Below are positions 1 to 9,320 of a stretch of 21,999 bases of DNA, piece by piece (the stretch's first letter is position 1; each line of letters begins with the position of its first letter). The translations under genes and the position numbers were made by a program. Origin of the DNA: Pseudomonadota bacterium (GTDB lineage: Bacteria > Desulfobacterota > Desulfovibrionia > Desulfovibrionales > Desulfovibrionaceae); the NCBI GenBank assembly GCA_023417745.1, contig JAEZEM010000087.1:1-21999 (forward strand), in the 5' to 3' direction. The notes under the pieces are model-generated. The model was not told the DNA's origin. It worked only from the letters and a program-made list of their open reading frames with translations, and did not search any database.

Positions 1-1349
1 AAAAGCGGTTCGATGCCCGAGGAGCAGCCGGCGATGATGGACAGCGTGCCGGTGGGGGCGATGGTGGTGGTGGTGGCGTTGCGGTAGGGACCGAGGTTGC
101 GCTTGCCGTAGATGGACTCGGGATAGGCCGAAAACGCGCCGCGTTCGGCGGCCAGGGCCTTGGAGGCGCTGCGGGCCTCGGCCTGGATGGTCTCCATGAG
201 CTTTTCGGCCAGAGTCAGGGCTTCGGTGCTGTCGTAGGGGATACGCAGCAGATAGAGCAGGTCGGCGAACCCCATGACGCCCAGGCCGATCTTGCGGTTG
301 GCCCGGACCATCTCGGTGATCTGGTCCAGGGGATAGCGCGAGGCGTCGATGACGTTGTCGAGAAAGCGCACGGCCAGATGCACGGTCTCGGCCAGCCCGG
401 CCCAGTCCACGCCGTCCGGGGCCGAGGGATCGTAAAAGACCGACAGATTGATGGAGCCGAGGTTGCAGGCCTCGTAGGGGAGAAGCGGTTGTTCACCGCA
501 TGGATTGGTCGACTCGATGGCCCCCAGGGCCGGGGTGGGGTTGTCGCGGTTGATGCGGTCAAGAAAGACGATGCCGGGATCGCCGGATTCCCAGGCCTTG
601 CGCACGAGCAGCGAAAAGACCTCGGGCGCGGACAGGCTGCCGCGCTTGGAGCCGTCGCGGGGATCGATGAGGTCGTAGTCCTCGCCCTTTTCCACGACCT
701 GCATGAAGCGTTCGGTCAGCGCCACGGAGATGTTGAAGTTGGTCAGCTCGCCCTCGCGCTCCTTGCAGGCGATAAATTCCAGGATGTCGGGATGGTCGAT
801 GCGCAGGATGCCCATGTTGGCCCCGCGCCGGGTGCCGCCCTGTTTGACCTGTTCGGTGGCGGTATTAAAAATCCGCATGAAGGAGACCGGCCCGGAAGCC
901 ACGCCGCCGGTGGAGCCGACCCGGCTTTTTTTCGGGCGCAGCCGCGAAAAGGAAAAGCCCGTGCCGCCGCCGGATTTGTGAATGAGCGCGGCGAACTTCA
1001 CGGCGTCGAAAATCTCGTCCATGGAGTCGCCCACCGGCAGCACGAAGCAGGCGGCCAACTGGCCCAGCGGCGTGCCGGCGTTCATGAGCGTCGGCGAATT
1101 GGGCAGAAAGCGCATCCCGACCATGAGGTCGTAGAATTTGCGGGCCAGGGCCTCGGGCTGCCAGGGCGAGGCGGCGTACTTGGCCTCTTCGCTGGCGATG
1201 GCTCCGGCCACCCGCCAGAAAAGGCCCTGGACGTCTTCCTCGGGCATGCCCTCGGGAGATTTTTTCAGATAGCGCTTGGACAAAACCACCATGGCGTTGT
1301 CGTTGACGTCGGCCTCGGGCAGATCGGCGGGCAGTGGCAGGTGGGTCAT
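1..1349 (-). CDS. nrdJ: Class II (adenosylcobalamin-dependent) ribonucleotide reductase, C-terminus cut by window edge
   Basis: Reduces ribonucleotides to deoxyribonucleotides with a B12-generated thiyl radical; cytoplasmic and oxygen-independent. The first 449 codons are present and the rest lies left of the window. Visible family motifs: NSPTLMNAG at residues 84-92, [11 protein letters not shown] with the redox Cys at 101, GGGTGFSFS at 127-135, the active-site NPCGE at 282-286 (Cys284, Glu286) followed by Cys295, and [10 protein letters not shown] near 432-441. The Cys-Glu-Cys spacing matches the Thermotoga enzyme (C322/E324/C333). The ATG at 1349 follows an AGGAAAG ribosome site and gives the expected N-terminus without a class Ia-type ATP cone. 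It lies downstream of lon but behind lon's terminator, so it probably has its own promoter. It complements the class III enzyme at 12388-14442. Very secure family call. Confidence 0.96.
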   Translation of the reverse strand, partial: MTHLPLPADLPEADVNDNAMVVLSKRYLKKSPEGMPEEDVQGLFWRVAGAIASEEAKYAASPWQPEALARKFYDLMVGMRFLPNSPTLMNAGTPLGQLAACFVLPVGDSMDEIFDAVKFAALIHKSGGGTGFSFSRLRPKKSRVGSTGGVASGPVSFMRIFNTATEQVKQGGTRRGANMGILRIDHPDILEFIACKEREGELTNFNISVALTERFMQVVEKGEDYDLIDPRDGSKRGSLSAPEVFSLLVRKAWESGDPGIVFLDRINRDNPTPALGAIESTNPCGEQPLLPYEACNLGSINLSVFYDPSAPDGVDWAGLAETVHLAVRFLDNVIDASRYPLDQITEMVRANRKIGLGVMGFADLLYLLRIPYDSTEALTLAEKLMETIQAEARSASKALAAERGAFSAYPESIYGKRNLGPYRNATTTTIAPTGTLSIIAGCSSGIEPL

Positions 1350-1383
1350 AGGCGGGCTTTCCTAACCGTTTTCGATTGCAAGC

Positions 1384-1409
1384 AAAAAGGGCGGCCGCCG
1401 GAAGGCGGC
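1384..1409 (-). promoter_or_regulatory. Attenuator-like hairpin in the nrdJ leader
   Basis: On the minus strand a 6-bp GC stem with a TTCC loop (1394-1409) is followed after five bases by TTTTT (1384-1388), 35 bp before the nrdJ start. It lies downstream of the candidate promoter, so it would be transcribed into the leader. It resembles a weak intrinsic terminator; the 5-nt gap before the T-run makes it imperfect. No known riboswitch consensus was recognised around it. Confidence 0.35.
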
Positions 1410-1425
1410 TTAAAATTTGCCAAAT

Positions 1426-1431
1426 AATATA
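1426..1431 (-). promoter_or_regulatory. Candidate -10 element for nrdJ
   Basis: On the minus strand the hexamer TATATT (5 of 6 to the sigma-70 -10 consensus) sits in the only AT-rich stretch between lon and nrdJ. The -35 is poor: the best match, TTCGCC at about 16 bp spacing, has 3 of 6. Transcription from it would give a leader of roughly 70 nt. It is inferred from sequence only. Confidence 0.35.
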
Positions 1432-1537
1432 AACAGGATAGCTTTCCGGCGAAACGCCGCAAGGCCTCCTCTCCCCACCTTGTGGGATACACCAACTCAG
1501 GGCGGATTGCCACCACCGGGCGCGGGGAGGCAGGACG

Positions 1538-1568
1538 AAAAAGCCGGAGCGGTCGCCCGCTCCGGCTT
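1538..1568 (-). terminator. Rho-independent terminator of lon
   Basis: On the minus strand a stem of about 12 bp (1541-1552 with 1557-1568, 4-nt loop TCGC) is followed by TTTTT at 1538-1542. It starts about 20 bp after the lon stop codon, which is the expected place, and separates lon from nrdJ. Confidence 0.85.
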
Positions 1569-1587
1569 GTCATTGTCGCCGATTCCC

Positions 1588-4017
<2,430 letters not shown>

Positions 4018-4052
4018 GATGCATGTGCTCCTTGTCTGTATCGAAAACGTCC

Positions 4053-4343
4053 TTAGCCGCGAATGGCGAAGGCGTCATAGGCTTTGTCGTGGTCGATCAT
4101 CGCCGCCGCCACCGCATCCACCCGGGACAGCGGCGAGCCCTGGGGCAGGCGCTGCCTAAGGGCGGCCAGGGCTTCGGGGTCGCCCTGGGCCAGCACCTCG
4201 ACCTTGCCGTCGGCCAGGTTGCGCACCCAGCCGCGAAGCCCCAGGCTGGCGGCCTGGTCATAGACCCAGGCCCGGAAATACACGCCCTGGACCTTGCCCG
4301 AAACCGTGGCGTGCAGGCTTGGCGTCGTTGTTTCAGTCGTCAT
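4053..4343 (-). CDS. acyP: Acylphosphatase
   Basis: Small enzyme that hydrolyses acyl phosphates such as carbamoyl phosphate and acetyl phosphate; 96 residues against the usual 90-100. The signature GKVQGVYFR carries the phosphate-binding Arg24, and GWVRNLADGKVEV carries the catalytic Asn42; both residues that define the family are present. The ATG at 4343 has AAGGAGG five bases upstream, an excellent ribosome site. It is the promoter-proximal gene of a probable acyP-lon operon (35-bp gap, same strand). In the 118 bp upstream lie an AT-rich dyad (4426-4451) and a GC-rich leader hairpin (about 4373-4395). The in vivo role of bacterial acylphosphatases is poorly defined, so the substrate is not claimed. 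Confidence 0.94.
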   Translation of the reverse strand: MTTETTTPSLHATVSGKVQGVYFRAWVYDQAASLGLRGWVRNLADGKVEVLAQGDPEALAALRQRLPQGSPLSRVDAVAAAMIDHDKAYDAFAIRG

Positions 4344-4425
4344 GGCCGCCTCCTTGGCTCGTGTCGCGGCCCCGAAAAGCGCCTCCGGCGTTTCGCGGCC
4401 AACAGACGAAAACCGTTCATTTTTC

Positions 4426-4451
4426 TTAAAAAATACGCTCGTATTTTCTAA
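4426..4451. promoter_or_regulatory. AT-rich 26-bp dyad upstream of acyP-lon
   Basis: Two 12-bp arms (4426-4437 and 4440-4451) with one mismatch surround a 2-bp centre; the core AAAATACG-CT-CGTATTTT is perfect. It lies 11 bp past the radC stop and 83 bp before acyP, in the only AT-rich patch of a GC-rich region. It may be an operator overlapping the acyP-lon promoter. A weak AT-only terminator for radC is possible, though the stem has few GC pairs. It does not match CIRCE (HrcA) or a clear sigma-32 promoter. Confidence 0.5.
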
Positions 4452-4461
4452 GGGACGCGCC

Positions 4462-5148
4462 CTAGATCATGCCTTCGGCCTGGAAGCTGAAAAACCGGTT
4501 TTCCGTCACCACCAGATGGTCGAGCACCCGGATGTCCATTTCCCGGGCCGCGGCCACGATACGGCGGGTAAAGGCCATGTCCTCGGCCGACGGCTTGGGA
4601 TCGGCCCCGGGGTGGTTGTGGACGAGGATCACGCCGCTGGCGTTGTAGCGCAGCGCCGTGGCGATGACCTCCCGGGGGTAGACCGCCGCCTGATCCACCG
4701 TGCCCTTGCTCACCCGCTCCCAGCCGACCAGCCGGTTCTTGGTGTCCACCAGGGCCATCCAGAATTCCTCGTGCTCCTTGACCCCGATCCGGGCCCGGGC
4801 CATTTCGGCCACCACGTCGGGGCTGCCGAGCACGGCCCGGTCGCGCATGGGCTGTTCGTGGAACCTGGCCCAGACCTCGCGCCACAGGGTCAAAAACTCC
4901 TCGGCTCCCGCCCCGAACCCGGGCACGCCCCGCAGTTCCTCGAAACGGGCCGTCAGCACCCCGCGCAGGTTGCCAAAGCGGCTAAGCAACTCCTTGGCCA
5001 GGGGCTTGTTGTCGCGCCGCACGTTGACGTAGCCCAGCACAAGCTCCAGCACCTCGTATTCCGCCAGGGCGCGCGGATCGGCCAACAACCGGTCCTTGAG
5101 GCGGCGGCGATGGCCGAGGTAATGGGGCGGTTCTTTCTTACTAAGCAT
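4462..5148 (-). CDS. radC: RadC family JAMM/MPN domain protein
   Basis: RadC-type protein of 228 residues. It has an N-terminal helix-hairpin-helix-like part (about 25-95, ending near the RGVPGFG turn) and a C-terminal JAMM metalloprotease-like domain with the zinc-ligand motif HNHPGADPKPSAED at 177-190 (His177, His179, Asp190). The metal site is intact. Despite the name, the link to DNA repair has been disputed and the biochemical role of RadC is unresolved. The ATG at 5148 was chosen because the frame upstream opens only with a TTG (5205) and adds 19 residues unlike the family; the ribosome site is weak (GGA about 10 bases upstream). It lies 87 bp behind holA, so co-transcription is plausible. 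Confidence 0.92.
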   Translation of the reverse strand: MLSKKEPPHYLGHRRRLKDRLLADPRALAEYEVLELVLGYVNVRRDNKPLAKELLSRFGNLRGVLTARFEELRGVPGFGAGAEEFLTLWREVWARFHEQPMRDRAVLGSPDVVAEMARARIGVKEHEEFWMALVDTKNRLVGWERVSKGTVDQAAVYPREVIATALRYNASGVILVHNHPGADPKPSAEDMAFTRRIVAAAREMDIRVLDHLVVTENRFFSFQAEGMI

Positions 5149-5235
5149 GGTTTCGGGTCCGGGCAAGGCGTTTGTCGCCTTTTGGGGGGGAATACTCCGG
5201 CGCAAAGGCCTGGCGTGGGCGAAAAACCGGGCCGA

Positions 5236-6231
5236 TCACAGCCCCACCCGGCCCGTTTGCCGTCCCTGGCCGCCAAAAAGCCGGAAAAGCTCGGCCGTGA
5301 GGAACTCCATGGCCTGATCGGGCTTGCGCGCCCCGGTCTTGATGCCGGCTTCGGCGGCAAAGGCCGCCTCAAAAAGCCGGGTCAGCCCGGCCGAGCCCAG
5401 CCGCCGGGCCATAGCTTCCTTCTGGCGGCGCACCTGGGGCGGCAGGCGCACGTCGTCGGCCTCGCCCACGGCCAGACGCCACATCATCCTCGCTTCGTAG
5501 AGTAAAAGCCCGATGAAGGGAAAGATCATCTCCTCCCCGGCCAACTCCTTGTCGAAAATCTCCTGCCAGACCTTGGTCGGGTCGCGCCCCTCGGACAGGG
5601 CATTGAGAAAAGCGAAGCCGTCCATGCCTTCATGGTGGGAGAGAAGGGCCAGATCGGCCATTTCCAGGCTGGTGCGGTCGGCCAGGGACAGTTCCAGCTT
5701 GGCCAGCTCGTTGTCGGCATGGGCCAGGGAGGCCGGCAAGGCGGCGGCCAGGGCCTCGGCCACGCCAGGCTCCAGGACCAGCCCGCGCCGCCCGGCCCAG
5801 TCGGCCAGGCGCGGCCCCATGTCGCGGCGGGTCAGCCCCGGCGAGACAAAGAGCCATTTGCGCTTCTCGGCCACCTTGAAATAGGGCTGCTCGGTCAAGG
5901 TCTTGGGGAGCTTGGGGCCGCCTTTTTTATCCAAGGGGCCTTCGAAGCAGAAAAACGGCCAGACCGCGTCGTTAAAGCCCTTGAGCGCCGGGGTGAGCTT
6001 GGGCCAGAAATCCGGCGGGATCGCCTCGGCCCGGCGCAGGATCACGGCCCGGCGGCCGGCGAACAGGCTGCCCACGGTCAGCGCGCTCCAAAAAGGCGCG
6101 CCAAGCTCCTCGTCGCCCCAAAACACCTCCCGGGAAAACGGCTGGCCGCTGTCGGCCAGTTGGCGCTCCACCCGCTCCCGCACGATCTCCGGGTCCGGGC
6201 AGGCGAGAAAAGAAAATCCGGCTCGTTGCAT
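5236..6231 (-). CDS. holA: DNA polymerase III delta subunit (clamp loader)
   Basis: Delta subunit of the clamp loader, which opens the beta sliding clamp for loading at primed sites; 331 residues, typical length. The sequence follows the HolA pattern: an N-terminal AAA+-like domain without a functional P-loop (FLACPDPEIVRERVERQL ... VGSLFAGRRAVILRRAEAIPP), a middle helical lid (about 150-210, with LAHADNELAKLELS resembling the conserved helix near the sensor region), and a C-terminal helical collar (about 215-330, AFLNALSEGRDPTKVWQEIF ... PFIGLLLYEARMMWRLAV). Sequence conservation in this family is low, so the call rests on overall pattern rather than catalytic residues. The ATG at 6231 has AGGGTGG close upstream. 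First gene of a leftward cluster (holA, radC), divergent from the glycosyltransferase gene. Confidence 0.85.
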   Translation of the reverse strand: MQRAGFSFLACPDPEIVRERVERQLADSGQPFSREVFWGDEELGAPFWSALTVGSLFAGRRAVILRRAEAIPPDFWPKLTPALKGFNDAVWPFFCFEGPLDKKGGPKLPKTLTEQPYFKVAEKRKWLFVSPGLTRRDMGPRLADWAGRRGLVLEPGVAEALAAALPASLAHADNELAKLELSLADRTSLEMADLALLSHHEGMDGFAFLNALSEGRDPTKVWQEIFDKELAGEEMIFPFIGLLLYEARMMWRLAVGEADDVRLPPQVRRQKEAMARRLGSAGLTRLFEAAFAAEAGIKTGARKPDQAMEFLTAELFRLFGGQGRQTGRVGL

Positions 6232-6338
6232 GGAGCCACCCTAGCCGAGGCCGGGGCGGGCGGCAACGGGAAGGAAACGGACCGACGGCCGTCCTTGCCG
6301 CCCTGCATGACATTTCCGCAACACTGCCTCACCATACA

Positions 6339-6368
6339 TTGACACCACAGAAGCATGCATTTCATACT
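6339..6368 (+). promoter_or_regulatory. Candidate sigma-70 promoter for the glycosyltransferase gene
   Basis: A perfect -35 TTGACA (6339-6344) lies 18 bp before CATACT (6363-6368), which is 4 of 6 to the -10 consensus. Transcription would start near 6375, about 40 bases before the TTG start cluster. It lies in the 184-bp divergent region between holA and this gene. Confidence 0.55.
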
Positions 6369-6415
6369 TCAGCGCTTTGGCGAGCTGCAATATTTCAGGC
6401 CAAGGAGCGCCTTTG

Positions 6416-8821
6416 TTGTTGTCCCGGTCCGCGCCGCTCTCGCGACTCGCGCTTCTTGTCGTCGCCGCCGGCCTGATCTTTTACGCCCTCGGCCTGCCCT
6501 CCCTGTGGCTTGATGAAGCCGCTTCACCGCTCAACGCCCGCTACCCCCTGGACTATATCGTCACGCTCTCGCGCACCCTGGAAGAGCATCCGCCGCTGTT
6601 CTACATCCTGCTCAAAGGCTTTTTGCGCCTGGGCCACGACGACTTCACCGTGCGCCTGCTGCCCGCCCTGTGCGGACTGGGTTGCGTCGGCCTCACGGCG
6701 GCTGTGGGGACGCGGCTTTTTTCTCCGGCGGCCGGCACGGCGGCGGCCGCCATTTGGCTGGCCATGCCCCAGAATCTGCTGCTCTCGCGCATGGCCCGGC
6801 CCTATTCCCTGTGGCTGCTGTTCTTTTTGTGCGCCCTGTATTGCCTGGCCGGCTGGTTGCGCCGGGGGCGCGCCCGGGACATCGCCGGCATGCTCGCCGC
6901 CGCCGCCCTGATGACGGCCTGCCACTATCTGTCCTTTCCCCTCATGGCCGCCATGGGGCTTTGCCTGCTCGTGGTCTCGCCCGAAAACCGTCCGGGCTGG
7001 TCCGGCCGCCTGACCGCGGCCGCCCTTTTCGGCCTGGGCTGCCTGGGCATCGCGGCCGCCGCCTATTTCGGCCTCATCGCCCAAAGCCACACCCCGCAAC
7101 TCATCGCCGACACCAACGAAACCGTGGCCGACGCCGCCCGGGCCCTTGGGGCGGCCCTGGGCGGCGTACTCTACAGCTTCGACGTCCTGACGGCGCGCCT
7201 GGCCGTGGGCGCGGCCGCCCTGGCCGCCTTTGCCGTCCTGGCCCGGCGGGACCGGCGCAACTTCCTGGTTCTGGCCCTGCTGACGGCCGTGCCGCCTCTG
7301 GTCCTCCTGGCCCTGGGTCGGGGCACCGGACTTTACGCCCGCCACCTGTCGAGCCTGGGCGTCCCCCTGGCCCTGGCCCTGGCCGGCGGCGCGGCCGCCT
7401 CGCCACGCCTGGCCCCGCGCCTGCCGGCCGTGACTCTGGCCGCCCTGGCCCTGGCCGTGCTGTTGCCCCTGGCCGTCCATCACGACCGGTTCTATGACGT
7501 CTCCAGCTATCAGGTGCCGGTCATCGGCAACAACTATAAGCTGGCCGCCGCCGGCATCGCCGGCCTGGACCGGCCGGGAGCGATGCTCGCCTTTGGCAAC
7601 GACTACTACGGCAACGCCGTTTCCTGGTATCTGGACCAGCATACGCCGCCCCTGGCCCTGGCCAATCCCCGCCTGACGCCCGAGGATCGGGAAGCCCGCC
7701 TCCTTTTTGCCGTCGGCGAGCATTGGGGCTATCTGGCCCCCAACGCGGCGGCCTTTACGGCCCGCTTCGGACCGGGCGTAGCCCGGCACGGCATCGAAAC
7801 CTCCACCGTCCTGGAACTGGCCGTCCCCCGCGATCCGGTGCGCCACGTCACGGCCCTGCCGACCCGCTATGGCCTGCCCATGGACTATGGCCGGGTCTTT
7901 GCCGAGGTAAACGCCCTTTCGGGCCTGCGCTTCCATCAAAATGCCCGGAGCCCGGCCCTTATTCCCGTACGCAACGACGTTGACGCGGCCGCGCGCCTGA
8001 CTTTTGCCAACGCCGCGCCGCCCCAGGCCCAGGACATCCGAATCAACGTGCTTTTTGACAACTTCGGCCAGGACAACCAGCTCCAGGCCCTGGTGCGCTT
8101 TGACGACGAACCGCCCCTGGCCTTCCCGCTGTCCACCGGCTACGACGCCACCCATCAACGCCAGATCGCCCTCACCCGCCAGGCTCCCTACGCCAAGATG
8201 GACGTCGAGGTGATCCTGCGCTGCGCCTCGCGCACCCCGACCCTGGCCGGCGGCAATCTCCAGACCTTGCGTTTAACCGGCGTCGAAGCCTTTTTCTGTC
8301 CGGCAAACGCGGCCGGCCCCTGCCTGGACGCGGCCGAACGCCAGCTGACCGCCTCGGTTCTGGACAATTACCAGGAAGAACGCTTCGCCGTCCTCGGCGA
8401 GATCGATCAGGCCGCCCTCCTGGCGGTCCGGGAAAACGTCGCCCCAGTGGACGAACACCAGGAGGCTGCCTGGACCGCCCTGTCCCCGGCCGATCCGTCC
8501 CGGCCGGGCATCTTGCGCCTGCCCGTGACGGCCAAGCGGGACAGGCTGCTCCTTTTCCCAAGGGTCGGCCGGGACGGCATGATCCGGATCTACGGCTCCC
8601 GGCCCGATGGCCTGCGCGTACTTCTGTTCGCCCTGCAAAACACCGGCGAGAAATGGACGCCCGTCAGCGCCCGTTACGAACTGGTGGTGCCGCCGTGGCT
8701 GCGCGACCGGGAGACCGACCTGGAAATCGAACTTACCGGCCGCCGGGCCCAGTTGTGGACACTCGGCGACGCGGCGCTTTTTGAGGAACCGGCCGGCCGC
8801 CCCATGACAACCCTGCAATGA
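6416..8821 (+). CDS. GT-C fold (GT39/PMT-like) membrane glycosyltransferase with large C-terminal extension
   Basis: Likely transfers a sugar from a polyprenyl-phosphate donor on the outer face of the inner membrane. About 801 residues. The first half (to about 365) has 10-11 hydrophobic segments; the first periplasmic loop carries the GT-C acidic motif in LPSLWLDEA (Asp33-Glu34) and an HPPLFYILLKGF motif near residue 58, both typical of GT39-like proteins (ArnT, PMT, DUF2723-type relatives). The remaining ~430 residues are mostly soluble and beta-rich in appearance, and I do not recognise a domain there. Start: no ATG fits; AAGGAG at 6402-6407 precedes three consecutive TTG codons (6413, 6416, 6419), and 6416 has the best spacing (8 bases). 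Monocistronic by appearance, behind a TTGACA promoter. The acceptor is unknown; no linked polysaccharide genes are visible. Confidence 0.75.
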   Translation: MLSRSAPLSRLALLVVAAGLIFYALGLPSLWLDEAASPLNARYPLDYIVTLSRTLEEHPPLFYILLKGFLRLGHDDFTVRLLPALCGLGCVGLTAAVGTRLFSPAAGTAAAAIWLAMPQNLLLSRMARPYSLWLLFFLCALYCLAGWLRRGRARDIAGMLAAAALMTACHYLSFPLMAAMGLCLLVVSPENRPGWSGRLTAAALFGLGCLGIAAAAYFGLIAQSHTPQLIADTNETVADAARALGAALGGVLYSFDVLTARLAVGAAALAAFAVLARRDRRNFLVLALLTAVPPLVLLALGRGTGLYARHLSSLGVPLALALAGGAAASPRLAPRLPAVTLAALALAVLLPLAVHHDRFYDVSSYQVPVIGNNYKLAAAGIAGLDRPGAMLAFGNDYYGNAVSWYLDQHTPPLALANPRLTPEDREARLLFAVGEHWGYLAPNAAAFTARFGPGVARHGIETSTVLELAVPRDPVRHVTALPTRYGLPMDYGRVFAEVNALSGLRFHQNARSPALIPVRNDVDAAARLTFANAAPPQAQDIRINVLFDNFGQDNQLQALVRFDDEPPLAFPLSTGYDATHQRQIALTRQAPYAKMDVEVILRCASRTPTLAGGNLQTLRLTGVEAFFCPANAAGPCLDAAERQLTASVLDNYQEERFAVLGEIDQAALLAVRENVAPVDEHQEAAWTALSPADPSRPGILRLPVTAKRDRLLLFPRVGRDGMIRIYGSRPDGLRVLLFALQNTGEKWTPVSARYELVVPPWLRDRETDLEIELTGRRAQLWTLGDAALFEEPAGRPMTTLQ

Positions 8822-8855
8822 TCGGCTCCAGGCGGGCGGCACGGCCGACCAAGCC

Positions 8856-8884
8856 TTGACGCATCCCATAGCCGGGTCTATCCC
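8856..8884 (+). promoter_or_regulatory. Promoter of the riboswitch/KimA transcript
   Basis: TTGACG (8856-8861; 5 of 6 to the -35) is 17 bp from TATCCC (8879-8884; 3 of 6, with the TAT intact). The predicted start near 8890-8892 falls at the base of riboswitch helix P1, the arrangement expected when the aptamer is transcribed first. This agreement raises confidence above what the hexamers alone allow. Confidence 0.6.
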
Positions 8885-8889
8885 TCGAC

Positions 8890-9012
8890 CTACGTCGAGT
8901 CCCGCCCGTGGCGGGAGCGGGGGACCCAACCACCCGGGGCGCATCGCCAGCATGGCGTAGGGCAACCTCTTCGGCCCGAGCCCGTCAGCTAACCTCGCAG
9001 ACGTCGAAGGGG
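8890..9012 (+). ncRNA. c-di-AMP riboswitch (ydaO/yuaA class)
   Basis: Cis-acting aptamer that binds cyclic di-AMP and usually shuts off K+ or osmolyte transport and cell-wall genes. The consensus blocks appear in order: P1 ACGTC (8892-8896) pairing with GACGT (9000-9004); GAGTCC (8897-8902), equivalent to GAAUCC; a CCCGCC/GGCGGG hairpin (8901-8915); the strongly conserved GAGCGGGGGACCCA (8915-8928); GGGGCGCATC (8937-8945, cf. GGGGYGAAUC) with a GCCA/TGGC hairpin; GTAGGGCA; and the hallmark GCCCGTCAGCTAACCTCG (8980-8997). The peripheral helix CCTCTTCG (8966-8973) with CGAAGGGG (9005-9012) forms 8 pairs with one wobble. It lies directly upstream of a KimA-like potassium importer, the same pairing as ydaO (kimA) in Bacillus subtilis. 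Identification is from remembered consensus; a covariance-model search would confirm it. Confidence 0.93.
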
Positions 9013-9038
9013 AAACCGCTTGTCCAAGCAGGTTTCCC
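9010..9038 (+). promoter_or_regulatory. Hairpin competing with the riboswitch 3' helix (candidate expression platform)
   Basis: GGGAAACC (9010-9017) pairs with GGTTTCCC (9031-9038) and GCTT (9018-9021) with AAGC (9026-9029), around a GTCC loop with one bulged A: 12 pairs. Its 5' arm shares three G residues (9010-9012) with the aptamer's peripheral helix, so the two cannot form completely together. There is no T-run after it, so it is not itself a standard terminator; control could be translational or Rho-dependent. Confidence 0.5.
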
Positions 9039-9064
9039 GAAACCGGTCGTCCGGAGGGATGCCT

Positions 9065-9175
9065 ATGTCTTCTTACGCCCATGGCCGTCTGGCCAGTCCG
9101 TCGCCTTTTATCCGCTTTTTACCTTGCCCCCGCGCCCAGGCCCAGCCGCCCGGAAGAGCCGCCAACTCGGCCTAG
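9065..9175 (+). CDS. Possible 36-residue leader peptide ORF between riboswitch and kimA
   Basis: An ATG at 9065 follows GGAGGG (9053-9058) by six bases, the best ribosome site in the leader, and opens 36 codons ending in TAG. The predicted peptide begins MSSYAHGRLASPSPFIRFL and ends in an Ala/Pro/Arg-rich stretch. It has no recognised family and could be chance in GC-rich sequence. It sits 27 bases after the competing hairpin and stops 145 bp before the transporter start in a different frame. If translated, it could couple riboswitch state to ribosome or Rho access. Low confidence as a real gene; listed because the ribosome site is stronger than that of the transporter. Confidence 0.25.
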   Translation: MSSYAHGRLASPSPFIRFLPCPRAQAQPPGRAANSA

Positions 9176-9320
9176 GTTCGGCCGCGCGCCGTTTCCCGCT
9201 TCGCGGGGCGGCGACGGCCCAAGGAAGAGGCCCCGAATTTTCGGGGATCGCGCGTGCCCGCCGCCGCCAGACGTCGGCTTGCGGCCCGAGACCGGCGCGC
9301 GCCCAACGCAAGGGAAAATC

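Noticed and set aside
4426..4451. CIRCE or sigma-32 element upstream of lon
   Set aside because: The arms differ from TTAGCACTC/GAGTGCTAA, and no CTTGAA...CCCATNT pair at proper spacing was seen.
5149..5205. TTG at 5205 as the radC start
   Set aside because: It adds 19 atypical residues; ATG 5148 fits the family better.
9231..9246. CCCCGAA/TTCGGGG hairpin as the riboswitch terminator
   Set aside because: No T-run follows; the stem is short with a two-base loop.
9081..9320. Upstream ATG at 9081 as the start of the KimA-like transporter
   Set aside because: It would add 80 Pro/Arg-rich residues unlike the family and has no ribosome site; ATG 9321 gives the expected N-terminus with AAGGGA upstream.
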